A stretch of DNA of 64,000 nucleotides from Oryzicola mucosus (GTDB taxonomy: Bacteria; Pseudomonadota; Alphaproteobacteria; Rhizobiales; Rhizobiaceae): the NCBI RefSeq assembly GCF_014534685.1, contig NZ_JACVVX010000001.1, positions 822,501-886,500 on the forward strand. The letters are read 5' to 3'. Positions 1 through 7,307 of the stretch are shown here, piece by piece. The position numbers and the translations under genes are program-made. Position 1 is the stretch's first letter, and each line of letters starts with the position of its first letter. Under the pieces are notes generated by a model. That model saw only the letters and a list, made by a program, of their open reading frames with translations, had not been told where the DNA came from and did no database searches.

Positions 1-155
1 GCGAAATTCAGTAAGGTCAACATAGCTGTCCTATCGCCTTTTGATAAGTGCGTTTTGCGCATGGGAGCCCTGCAATTTGTGCAATGCACAATGACGAGAT
101 CGCGGCAGCCGTGCATCGTGAACTGCTTGGAAGCTGCCGAAAAGCCAAGCGTCTT

Positions 156-1346
156 TCAGTGCTTGCGCGACAGTTCCCGCGTGGCGGCCTCCAGGCCGGC
201 GAGTGTCAACGGATACATGCGCTGGCCGAACATCTGCCGCACCATGCTGATCGATTGGGTGTAGCCCCAGTGCTGCGCCGGGGTCGGATTGAGCCAGACA
301 GCGTTGGGCCATTGCGCGAGAACGCGCGACAGCCAGACGCTGCCAGGCTCGGGGTTCCAGTGCTCAACCGAACCGCCGGCTGAGACGATCTCGTAAGGGC
401 TCATCGAGGCGTCGCCGACGAAGATGACCTTGTAGTCGTGGCCGTATTTGTGCAGCACGTCGAAGGTGGGGATGACCTCCGAATGCCGGCGTCGGTTATC
501 CTTCCACACGCCTTCATAGAGGCAGTTGTGGAAGTAGAAATATTCCATGTGCTTGAACTCGACGCGGGCCGCCGAAAACAGCTCCTCGACCACCTTGATG
601 TGGTCGTCCATCGAGCCGCCCACATCGAAAAACATCAGAAGCTTCACCGCATTGCGGCGCTCGGGGCGGGTCTGCACGTCGAGATAGCCGTGCTCGGCGG
701 TGGCGTGAATCGTACCGGGCAGGTCGAGCTCTTCTTCGGCGCCTTCGCGCACCCATCGGCGCAGACGCTTCAACGCAACCTTGATGTTGCGGGTGCCGAG
801 TTCGACCGAATCGTCGAAATTGCGGAATTCGCGCTTGTCCCACACCTTGACGGCGCGGCGGTGGCGGCTTTCGCTCTGACCGATGCGGACACCTTCGGGA
901 TTGTAGCCATAGGCCCCGAAGGGCGAGGTGCCGGCGGTCCCTATCCATTTGGAACCGCCCTGGTGGCGGCCCTTCTGCTCTTCCAGCCGCTGCTTCAGCG
1001 TCTCCATCAGCTTGTCGAAACCGCCGAGGCTTTCGACAAGCTTCTTCTCCTCGTCGGTCAAATGCTTTTCGGCAAGGCGCCGCAGCCAATCCTCGGGCAG
1101 GTTGGCGACATCCACGGGACTTTCGCCGGACAGAGCTTCCAGCCCCTTGAAGACATGTGAAAACACCTGGTCGAAACGGTCGATGTTGCGCTCGTCCTTC
1201 ACCAGCGTGGCGCGCGCCAGATAATAGAAACCCTCGACGTCGTAAGTGACGAGATCGGCCTGCAGTCCCTCCAGCAATGCCAGATACTCCCGAAGGGAAA
1301 CGGGGACTTTTGCAGCCTTGAGTTCGAGAAAGAAGGGAATGAACAT
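156..1346 (-). CDS. CoxE-like VWA domain protein
   Basis: A 396-residue protein with a C-terminal von Willebrand factor A domain of the CoxE type. The metal-site loop is DVGGS at residues 241-245, where the classical motif is DxSxS, so the first Ser is replaced by Gly. The middle part (residues 95-205) is highly charged. I start at the ATG in front of FIPFF because the longer upstream reading frame has no family-like sequence. In this family the protein works with a MoxR-type AAA+ ATPase as a chaperone for metalloenzyme or complex maturation. Such an ATPase lies 1.4 kb upstream on the same strand at 2770-3609. The pair is usually close together; here gene debris and a GNAT gene separate them. 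The client is unknown. Confidence 0.85.
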   Translation of the reverse strand: MFIPFFLELKAAKVPVSLREYLALLEGLQADLVTYDVEGFYYLARATLVKDERNIDRFDQVFSHVFKGLEALSGESPVDVANLPEDWLRRLAEKHLTDEEKKLVESLGGFDKLMETLKQRLEEQKGRHQGGSKWIGTAGTSPFGAYGYNPEGVRIGQSESRHRRAVKVWDKREFRNFDDSVELGTRNIKVALKRLRRWVREGAEEELDLPGTIHATAEHGYLDVQTRPERRNAVKLLMFFDVGGSMDDHIKVVEELFSAARVEFKHMEYFYFHNCLYEGVWKDNRRRHSEVIPTFDVLHKYGHDYKVIFVGDASMSPYEIVSAGGSVEHWNPEPGSVWLSRVLAQWPNAVWLNPTPAQHWGYTQSISMVRQMFGQRMYPLTLAGLEAATRELSRKH

Positions 1347-1578
1347 GACGACGGTTGTGCGGCAGGAGTCGGCGCTTGGCAAGTCTGCAAGGTTGCTAGC
1401 AAAATGCTCTATGGTGACGGGAAACAAAGAATCCGTGCCATGGCAAGCCTGCATGTCCGCGATGTCGATGACGAAATTGTCGATCGTCTCAAGCAGAGGG
1501 CCGCAGACAACGGCGGTTCCGCGGAGGCGGAGCATCGCGAGATTTTGAGGCAGCCCTGAGGTGGGATGCGCAGGTTCA

Positions 1579-1689
1579 ATGGACAAGGGCGTTTGGGACA
1601 GGAGAACTGCCGAGCTTCGCGAACGATTGAAAGGGCGTCATCACACGCCTTCCGAAGTTCTTCTGCGCGAATCCAGGGATGAGCGCTGA
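1579..1689 (+). CDS. Short antitoxin-like ORF, probable remnant
   Basis: A 36-codon ORF ending 2 bp before a broken vapC gene. The peptide is almost all charged helix (RTAELRERLKGR) and ends in RDER, as in the toxin-wrapping tail of small VapB-type antitoxins. No DNA-binding N-terminus is visible: the reading frame is closed by a stop just upstream (around 1546). Position directly before vapC and the charged tail suggest the C-terminal relic of the cognate antitoxin. It could also be a naturally tiny antitoxin. I see no good ribosome binding site. Confidence 0.4.
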   Translation: MDKGVWDRRTAELRERLKGRHHTPSEVLLRESRDER

Positions 1690-1691
1690 CA

Positions 1692-1942
1692 ATGAAGCTG
1701 GTCGTCGACGCCAGTGTTGCGATCAAATGGCTTATTCCCGAAGAGGACCATGAGAAGGCGCTTAAAGTCGCTGCCGAACACGAACTCATAGCTCCGCAAC
1801 CGATTTACGCGGAATGTGTGAACATTGTCTGGAAAAAGGTGCGGCGGGGGCAATTCACCAGAAAGAAGCACAAGAGGCCGCGCTTTTCATCGATACGTTC
1901 TATGTCCGTACGGTGGCGATGCGGAGCGATGCCGGCTCCTGA
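1692..1942 (+). pseudogene. Frameshifted, truncated vapC (PIN domain) toxin
   Basis: The N-terminus is a clear PIN-domain start: LVVDASVAIKWLIPEE with the first catalytic Asp at residue 6, then a Glu in YAECVNIVWK. At the run of five G near 1851-1857 the frame is lost. Adding one G restores a VapC-like continuation (HQKEAQEAALFIDTFYVRT) up to a TGA at 1940-1942. The C-terminal part of a PIN domain, with the remaining acidic residues, is missing even in the restored frame. The toxin is therefore doubly disabled, by one indel and by truncation. It is tail to tail with the GNAT gene, 7 bp away. Confidence 0.8.
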
Positions 1943-1949
1943 GTTCCCT

Positions 1950-2396
1950 CTAAAGCAGATCGTACTCGATGAAGCCGGTTCGCGTCGCAACATGGTCGTA
2001 GAGCCGGCGGGCGGTGGTGTTGTCTTCCTTGGTCATCCAGTAGACGTTCTTGACGCCGATTTCGGCTGCTTGGAGCCGAACAGCCTCGATGAGTGCAGCA
2101 CCCACGCCCTTGCCGCGACTGTCGGGATCGGCGAACAGATCCTGCAGGTAGCAGTTGTTCACCAGCGACCAGCAGGTTCGGTGATACATGTAGTGAACGA
2201 GTCCCACCGGCTTGCCGTCGAGCAGGGCAAGAATGCCCTTGGGCTCGAATTCGCCATCTGTAAACAGGCGCTGCCAGGTCAAGCTGTAGACCTCTTCCGG
2301 CAGCGTGGCGTTGTAAAAGGTAAGATAGGCTGTCCAGAGCCGCCGCCACTCCGCGTGGTCGCCCTGTTGCAGTGGCCGTATCGTCAAACCCGACAT
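1950..2396 (-). CDS. GNAT family N-acetyltransferase
   Basis: A 148-residue single-domain GNAT acetyltransferase. The acetyl-CoA pyrophosphate loop is RGKGVG at residues 94-99, preceded by the beta4 strand NCYLQDLFADP, and the C-terminal region has the usual NTTARRLYD helix. Members transfer an acetyl group from acetyl-CoA to an amine; the substrate here cannot be told. It stands alone on the minus strand, flanked on both sides by pseudogene sequence (a broken vapC and a metallo-beta-lactamase relic). The reading frame itself is intact. Confidence 0.85.
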   Translation of the reverse strand: MSGLTIRPLQQGDHAEWRRLWTAYLTFYNATLPEEVYSLTWQRLFTDGEFEPKGILALLDGKPVGLVHYMYHRTCWSLVNNCYLQDLFADPDSRGKGVGAALIEAVRLQAAEIGVKNVYWMTKEDNTTARRLYDHVATRTGFIEYDLL

Positions 2397-2461
2397 GATC
2401 TTTCCCTCAACCCTCTTTTTCGCACTTTGCCACCATCGGCCATGGTTGGACAGCGCCAGCG

Positions 2462-2792
2462 CCGTCCTATCGCTGGCTCAGCTGTTCCTTAACGGGGCAT
2501 CAGCTACCGTTTTACGGCCTGCACACGCGTTGCCGCGAACTGGCTGACCATCACCAGGAGCGTTGCGGCCCATCGCCGCCTGCAGGACGGGTCCGAAATC
2601 GATGGCCGAGCTGATGCCGGTGCTGTTCCGTCGCCAGCTCGACGCGCACCAGCTTCCTTCGCGTTTTCCGAAGTGCATGCCCACGTCAACTATATGATCG
2701 GACGCGGCGACCTCCGCTGGGCAGCACCCGATGCCGGCATGCTGCGCTGTGCTGGTTTAGCGCGGCAGATTACCCGTTTCGGCGCGCCATGA
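2462..2792 (+). pseudogene. Metallo-beta-lactamase-fold hydrolase, C-terminal relic with two frameshifts
   Basis: Reading the plus strand in three successive frames gives one continuous C-terminal half of an MBL-fold hydrolase. Frame 1 has LTGHQLPFYGLHTRCREL (2489 onward, GH equivalent to the conserved PGH). A shift near 2560 leads to LRPIAACRTGPKS and MPVLFRRQLDAHQ. A second shift near 2655 leads to FAFSEVHAHVNYMIGRG, then a stop at 2790-2792. This is the helical C-terminal extension typical of a group of MBL hydrolases. The metal-binding N-terminal domain (HxHxDH) is absent. The relic overlaps the 3' end of the convergent MoxR gene by about 20 bp. The start coordinate is approximate. Confidence 0.7.
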
Positions 2793-3609
2793 ATGCAAGG
2801 CGTTCGAACAGATGCACGTCCTGCTCGTTCTTGAGCAAGGCGCCGTGCAGCCTAGGCAATGCGTGCTTGGCGTCGGTGCGCAGATCCTCGGGCGCGATGT
2901 CGTCGGACACCAGAAGCCGGATCCAGTCCAGCGCCTCGGAAGTGGATGGCTTCTTTTTCAGGCCGGGCACGTCGCGGATTTCGTAGAACTGGGTGAGCGC
3001 GGCGCGTACCAGAGCCTGCTTGATGCCGGGGTAATGCACGTCGACGATCTTCTGCAGCGTCTCGACCTCAGGGAAGCGGATGTAGTGGAAGAAGCAGCGG
3101 CGCAGAAAAGCGTCCGGCAATTCCTTCTCATTGTTGGAGGTGATGATGACGATGGGCCGGACGGCCGCCTTCACGGTTTCGCCGGTCTCGTAGACGAAGA
3201 ACTCCATGCGGTCGAGTTCCTGCAACAGGTCGTTGGGAAACTCGATATCGGCCTTGTCGATCTCGTCGATCAACAGCACCACCTTCTTGCCGGCGGCGAA
3301 AGCCTCCCACAGCTTGCCACGCCGGATGTAATTCCGGATGTCGTTGAAGCGATCGTCTCCGAGCTGGCTGTCGCGCAGGCGCGAGACGGCATCGTATTCG
3401 TAAAGCCCTTGCTGGGCGCGAGTGGTGGATTTGACGTTCCACTCGATCATGTCGAGCCCGAGCCCTTCGGCCACCTGCCGCGCCAGCTCGGTCTTGCCGG
3501 TCCCCGGCTCGCCCTTGACCAGCAGCGGCCGCTCCAGCGCGATGGCCGCATTCACCGCAACCATCAGATCCTTGTCGGCGATATAGGCCGATGTCCCTTC
3601 AAAACGCAT
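2770..3609 (-). CDS. MoxR-family AAA+ ATPase
   Basis: A 279-residue AAA+ ATPase. Walker A is GEPGTGKT (residues 33-40) and Walker B is LLIDEID (112-118). The sensor region ITSNNEKELPDAFLRRC with its arginine finger is present. MoxR ATPases remodel or activate metalloenzyme complexes together with a VWA-domain partner. The CoxE-like VWA protein encoded at 156-1346 is the obvious partner. The start MRFEGTSAYI is the only good one. It is divergent from the 6S RNA gene, with about 117 bp between them. Confidence 0.9.
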   Translation of the reverse strand: MRFEGTSAYIADKDLMVAVNAAIALERPLLVKGEPGTGKTELARQVAEGLGLDMIEWNVKSTTRAQQGLYEYDAVSRLRDSQLGDDRFNDIRNYIRRGKLWEAFAAGKKVVLLIDEIDKADIEFPNDLLQELDRMEFFVYETGETVKAAVRPIVIITSNNEKELPDAFLRRCFFHYIRFPEVETLQKIVDVHYPGIKQALVRAALTQFYEIRDVPGLKKKPSTSEALDWIRLLVSDDIAPEDLRTDAKHALPRLHGALLKNEQDVHLFERLAFMARRNG

Positions 3610-3714
3610 TCCAGGCTCCCTGTGTCGGCGGCGACTTTAGGGACCGGGCTTTTCCGGGGCAAGGCGCGCGAAGGAAAGTTTTCTCGGCCACTGGCGGGGA
3701 CGGGGCCGGACCTT

Positions 3715-3720
3715 TATATT
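3715..3720 (+). promoter_or_regulatory. Probable -10 box of the 6S RNA promoter
   Basis: TATATT lies exactly 6 bp before G3727, the base at which the predicted terminal helix of the 6S RNA begins. It is an A/T island in a strongly G/C-rich context. I do not see a convincing -35 hexamer at the expected distance, so only the -10 element is called. Confidence 0.55.
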
Positions 3721-3726
3721 GGAGAT

Positions 3727-3882
3727 GACGGTCTGTGCTTCGCGACAGGAGAGACATTTTCCCCGGGGCCTTAACGATCCTTAGGGAGCTGTCCCTGATT
3801 GGACCCGTGGGTCCTGTCACACGGCGCCCACCTACTTTGTAGGTTCCCGGGATCGACTTCTCCATCGGTTGCATGGATCGTC
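3727..3882 (+). ncRNA. ssrS: 6S RNA (regulator of RNA polymerase)
   Basis: A non-coding stretch of about 156 nt that folds as a long, interrupted hairpin. GACGGTCTGTGC (3727-3738) can pair over all 12 positions, counting G-U pairs, with GCATGGATCGTC (3871-3882). Further inward GGAGAG (3748-3753) pairs with TTCTCC (3858-3863), and CCCGGG (3762-3767) with CCCGGG (3846-3851). Local hairpins follow: GGGA..TCCC, GGACCC/GGGTCC (3801-3814) and CCTAC/GTAGG. A helix, a central open region and a helix is the 6S architecture that mimics an open promoter and binds the housekeeping RNA polymerase. It lies directly upstream of the 5-formyltetrahydrofolate cyclo-ligase gene, the classic ssrS-ygfA linkage. 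The ends come from the pairing, not from data. Confidence 0.82.
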
Positions 3883-3905
3883 GCTTACATCAAAAACCGT
3901 CTCAC

Positions 3906-4481
3906 ATGATCTCTCCCAAAGACCGGAAAAAACAACTTCGCCAGGAAGCGCTTGCGCGGCGCGATGCGCTCGATCCACATTGGCGGATCGAGACGTCGCT
4001 GGCGATGGCTGATGCGGCCAGAAACATAGACGTCGAGCCCGGTGCTGTTGTCTCCGGCTTCTGGCCGATGCGGTCGGAGGTGGATGTGCGGCCTTTGATC
4101 TTCGCGCTGCGCGAAAACGGTGCGCGGCTGTGCCTGCCGGCCATTCTCGACAACACGACCATCGTGTTTCGCGAACTGGTGCGCGGCGCTGGACTCGTCG
4201 ACATGGGGTTCGGCACGGCCGGCCCCGGCGAGGAGGCAGAGGTGCTGGACCCCACGCTGATGCTGGTGCCGCTGGCGGCTTTCGATGGGCGCGGGCATCG
4301 GATCGGCTATGGCGCTGGCTATTACGACCGCGCGATTGCCAGGCTGGAGGCCAAGGGCGCGCCGCCGCGGCTGATCGGTATCGCCTTCGATTGCCAGGAG
4401 GTCGAGCGCGTGCCGGACGAGCCGCATGACGTGATAATTCCCGAAATCCTGACGGAGTCCGGCTTGCGCCGCTTCGCATAA
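3906..4481 (+). CDS. ygfA: 5-formyltetrahydrofolate cyclo-ligase
   Basis: A 191-residue enzyme that converts 5-formyl-THF to 5,10-methenyl-THF with ATP, returning a storage or inhibitory folate to the one-carbon pool. The family motif GYGAGYYDR lies near the C-terminus and the basic N-terminus KDRKKQLRQ is typical. I take the ATG at 3906 rather than the upstream in-frame ATG at 3873, because the latter lies inside the predicted 6S RNA terminal helix. The gene sits 23 bp after that RNA and is probably co-transcribed from the same promoter. It is followed after 17 bp by the YmdB-like gene. Confidence 0.92.
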   Translation: MISPKDRKKQLRQEALARRDALDPHWRIETSLAMADAARNIDVEPGAVVSGFWPMRSEVDVRPLIFALRENGARLCLPAILDNTTIVFRELVRGAGLVDMGFGTAGPGEEAEVLDPTLMLVPLAAFDGRGHRIGYGAGYYDRAIARLEAKGAPPRLIGIAFDCQEVERVPDEPHDVIIPEILTESGLRRFA

Positions 4482-4498
4482 GGCGGCATGAGAGCGCC

Positions 4499-5323
4499 AT
4501 GCGACTTCTTTTTCTTGGCGACATGGTGGGCAAGACCGGGCGGACTGCCGTCTGGCAGCAACTGCCCGGACTGATCTCGGATTTCCGGCTCGACTTCGTC
4601 ATCGTCAATGGCGAGAACGCCGCCGGCGGTTTCGGCATCACCGAAGAGATTTTCCAGAACACGATCCAGGCTGGCGCCGATGTGGTGACCACCGGCAATC
4701 ATGTCTGGGACCAGCGCGACGCGCTGAATTTTGCGCCGCGCGAGGACCGGTTCCTGCGGCCGTCGAACTTTCCCAAGGGGACGCCGGGGCGCGGCTCCGG
4801 CCTCTACATCGCCAAGAACGGCGCACGGGTGCTGGTATCCAACATTATGGGCCGGGTCTTCATGCATCCCGAACTGGACGATCCGTTCCAGGCGGGGGAA
4901 CGCGAGCTTGCCGCCTGCCCGCTGGGGGAACAGGCCGATGCTGTCGTGATCGATTTCCACGCCGAGGCGACGAGCGAAAAGATGTGCTTTGCGCATTTCG
5001 TCGACGGGCGAGCCAGCCTCGTCGTCGGCACCCATACGCACCAGCCGACAGCGGATCACCAGATACTCAACGGCGGCACTGCCTATATGAGCGATGCCGG
5101 CATGTGCGGCGATTACGATTCATCGCTCGGCATGGACAAGGAGGAGCCCTTGAGCCGCTTCCTGTCGAAAGTGCCAAAAGGGCGCTTCGAGGTGGCGAGC
5201 GGGCCGGCGACGATTTGCGGCGTGGGCGTCGACATATCCGATCGTACCGGACTTGCCGAGCGTATTGCTCCGTTGCGTCGCGGCCCTAGATTGGAAGAAA
5301 CCGCGCCTTCTTTCTGGTCCTGA
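4499..5323 (+). CDS. YmdB-family metallophosphoesterase
   Basis: A 274-residue cytoplasmic phosphodiesterase of the TIGR00282/YmdB family. Metal-binding motifs are visible: D8 in LFLGDMVG, NGENAAGG, TGNHVWD, and HTHQPTADH in the C-terminal half. Bacillus YmdB hydrolyses cyclic nucleotides and affects motility and biofilm, but in Alphaproteobacteria the role is not established. It follows the cyclo-ligase by 17 bp, an arrangement I take as an operon. The frame is intact and of family-typical length. Confidence 0.9.
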   Translation: MRLLFLGDMVGKTGRTAVWQQLPGLISDFRLDFVIVNGENAAGGFGITEEIFQNTIQAGADVVTTGNHVWDQRDALNFAPREDRFLRPSNFPKGTPGRGSGLYIAKNGARVLVSNIMGRVFMHPELDDPFQAGERELAACPLGEQADAVVIDFHAEATSEKMCFAHFVDGRASLVVGTHTHQPTADHQILNGGTAYMSDAGMCGDYDSSLGMDKEEPLSRFLSKVPKGRFEVASGPATICGVGVDISDRTGLAERIAPLRRGPRLEETAPSFWS

Positions 5324-5371
5324 CATTGACGGGTGGCCGCGGCGTACCTACTTGCCCGCGACCATTGTCAG
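5320..5371 (+). other. Extended inverted repeat between ymdB-like and terC genes
   Basis: CTGACA (5320-5325) pairs with TGTCAG (5366-5371), one mismatch later TG pairs with CA, and CGGG (5330-5333) pairs with CCCG (5355-5358). This gives an imperfect 52-nt hairpin that begins on the ymdB-like stop codon and is followed by a weak T-rich stretch. It could be a weak terminator or a 5' leader structure for terC. It does not match the manganese riboswitch pattern I would expect before a TerC-type gene. Confidence 0.3.
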
Positions 5372-5405
5372 AATTTGTTAGAGATTCCGGAGAGGGAACC
5401 CCGCA

Positions 5406-6155
5406 ATGATTGAATTTCTGGCACCCTATTTTGCCTTCGTGAACGATCCGACGGCATGGGTGGCCTTGATAACGCTTGTCATACTCGAGATCGTCCTCGG
5501 TATCGACAACCTCATCTTCATCTCGATCCTCACCAACAAGTTGCCGGAGCACCAACGCATTCCGGCGCGGCGGCTGGGCATCTCGGCGGCCCTCGTGATG
5601 CGGCTCGTGCTGCTTGCCACCATCTCCTATATCGTGGCGCTGACGCAGCCGGTCTTCACCATCTTCGGCAATGCCTTCTCATGGCGCGACATCATCCTCA
5701 TCGCCGGCGGCCTGTTCCTCGTCTGGAAAGCCACGAAGGAAATCCACCACACCGTCGACCCGATCGACAGCAAGGACGAAATGCTGTCGAACACGTTGCA
5801 GCTGTCGCTTGGCGGCGCGATCTTCCAGATATTGCTGCTCGACCTGGTGTTCTCGGTCGATTCCATCATCACAGCCGTTGGCATGACCGATGAAATCGCA
5901 ATCATGTACATCGCCGTCATCGCAGCGGTTTCGGTGATGCTGGTCGCGGCGACCCCGCTCGCCAACTTCATCGAGAAAAACCCGACCATCGTCATGCTGG
6001 CTCTGGGCTTCCTGCTGATGATCGGCATGACGCTGATCGCGGACGGCATGGGCTACCACGTGCCCAAGGGCTACATCTACGCCGCCATGGGCTTCTCTGC
6101 GCTTGTGGAGGGCCTCAACATGCTGGCGAGGAAGAAGACGAAGAGAAGCGAGTAG
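5406..6155 (+). CDS. TerC/Alx-family membrane protein
   Basis: A 249-residue integral membrane protein with seven to eight predicted membrane segments. The two family motifs with acidic residues inside membrane segments are present: [11 protein letters not shown] near residue 30 and [11 protein letters not shown] near residue 140. TerC-type proteins are linked to tellurite resistance or, in several bacteria, to manganese export and metallation of secreted enzymes; which applies here cannot be told. The ribosome binding site GGAGAGGG lies 9-16 bp before the ATG. Confidence 0.9.
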   Translation: MIEFLAPYFAFVNDPTAWVALITLVILEIVLGIDNLIFISILTNKLPEHQRIPARRLGISAALVMRLVLLATISYIVALTQPVFTIFGNAFSWRDIILIAGGLFLVWKATKEIHHTVDPIDSKDEMLSNTLQLSLGGAIFQILLLDLVFSVDSIITAVGMTDEIAIMYIAVIAAVSVMLVAATPLANFIEKNPTIVMLALGFLLMIGMTLIADGMGYHVPKGYIYAAMGFSALVEGLNMLARKKTKRSE

Positions 6156-6248
6156 GGAATAGCCAATAGCGAATAGAGTTTTGGGTTGCGGTGGCGGGTA
6201 GCTGAGTGAAAACTCGCTACTCGCTACTCGCTACTCGCTACTCGCTAC
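6150..6248. repeat. 7-bp tandem repeat with an inverted counterpart
   Basis: Five direct copies of ACTCGCT run from 6212 to 6248 and end on the stop codon of the minus-strand gene. About 35 bp upstream, at 6152-6178, a run of TAG-containing units (GTAGGGAATAGCCAATAGCG) is an imperfect reverse complement of the same unit. The two arms could form a long imperfect hairpin between the convergent terC and MBL-hydrolase genes. It may act as a bidirectional terminator or be simple slippage DNA. Confidence 0.6.
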
Positions 6249-7072
6249 ACCCCCTTCAGTACCACGATGGTCGGGCGGCTCGGCAAAGAGCGAAGCGAGA
6301 CCGTCAGCGAAGGGCCGTCGCGGTAATCGACGGCAAAGCCTTCACCCATACGGCCGGTGAATTCGCTCATCGGCGTGGCGTGCCGGTGCATGGGCAGGAT
6401 CATCGACGAATAGAGCCGGGTGGTAATCTCAGTCATCGCGTCGATGGAGAGCGTCATGCCGCCATCGACCGGCACCATGACGATGTCGAGGCGGCCGATT
6501 GCGCCGTAGTGTTCGTTTTCCAGCCGGTGGTGCAAATGTCCGAGATGGCCGATGCACAGGCCCGCCACCTCGAAGATGAAGATCGAATTGCCGTCCGCTT
6601 CCATGTCGCCCCAACGGCGGATGTCAGTCGGCACGTTGCGGACATAGACGTCGTCAATGACGACGGCATGCCTGGCCGGCCCACCTTCCGGGTTCCAGCC
6701 GCGCAGGACATATTCGATATTAGGGTCCGGCGCGTCGGTGTAGTGGGTGCGGTGAGCCTTGTTCATCGTCGCCACGCGCGGCAGGGGAGAAGAGCCGTAG
6801 ACGCCGGAATAGTCGGTGGCGATCCGCACGCCGGCAGGTGTTTCGATGACATAGGTGGAGTGGCCGGCATAGGTGATGGTGACGTCGCCGTCGGCGCGTG
6901 CCTGAACCGGTGTCGCCGCAGGCGCGGTGAAACTGGCATAGGTCGCCTTGGGGATCGACTGGGCGATGGCCAGGCACTGGCTCGGCACCGGATCGTCCTG
7001 GGCGAAGGCGGTCCCGGCCAAGGGCAGCAGCAGGAACTGTGCGAGAACGGCGGCGAAGCGGGTGGCGGACAT
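6245..7072 (-). CDS. Exported MBL-fold hydrolase (UlaG-like)
   Basis: A 275-residue protein with an N-terminal signal peptide (RFAAVLAQFLLLPLAGTAFA, then QDD) followed by a metallo-beta-lactamase-fold domain. The first strand YAGHSTYVIETPAGVRI is typical of the UlaG/lactamase_B_2 group, and further His residues lie in NKAHRTHYTD and the region ILPMHRHATPM. The start at 7072 gives a good signal peptide; a longer frame from 7138 would bury it. It probably acts in the periplasm. Substrate unknown. It is convergent with terC; the tandem repeat forms its 3' end. Confidence 0.8.
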   Translation of the reverse strand: MSATRFAAVLAQFLLLPLAGTAFAQDDPVPSQCLAIAQSIPKATYASFTAPAATPVQARADGDVTITYAGHSTYVIETPAGVRIATDYSGVYGSSPLPRVATMNKAHRTHYTDAPDPNIEYVLRGWNPEGGPARHAVVIDDVYVRNVPTDIRRWGDMEADGNSIFIFEVAGLCIGHLGHLHHRLENEHYGAIGRLDIVMVPVDGGMTLSIDAMTEITTRLYSSMILPMHRHATPMSEFTGRMGEGFAVDYRDGPSLTVSLRSLPSRPTIVVLKGV

Positions 7073-7307
7073 GGCGTCTTTCCGGCTTGGGGCTGTTGGG
7101 CGCACTATGACTGTTGCGCGGCTTTCCTGCACACTCACGTTTTCGCGAGCCGCGCTGCACGTACGCCATGAGAACGGGATGTGCTGGAGTGCTCGAAATT
7201 CCTGCGTCGCGGCATTGCGCAGGAGCGCGGGGCATGGTTTACGGCGTGTTCTTCGCGGGCGCGAGCGATGACGTCATGGCCCGATCTTGTTCCAGGGCCA
7301 GAAAACC

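Noticed and set aside
5324-5405. Manganese (yybP-ykoY) riboswitch before terC
   Set aside because: A hairpin exists, but the conserved internal-loop sequences of that riboswitch are not found.
6212-6248. CRISPR-like repeats
   Set aside because: Units are 7 bp with no spacers and no cas genes; this is a simple tandem repeat.
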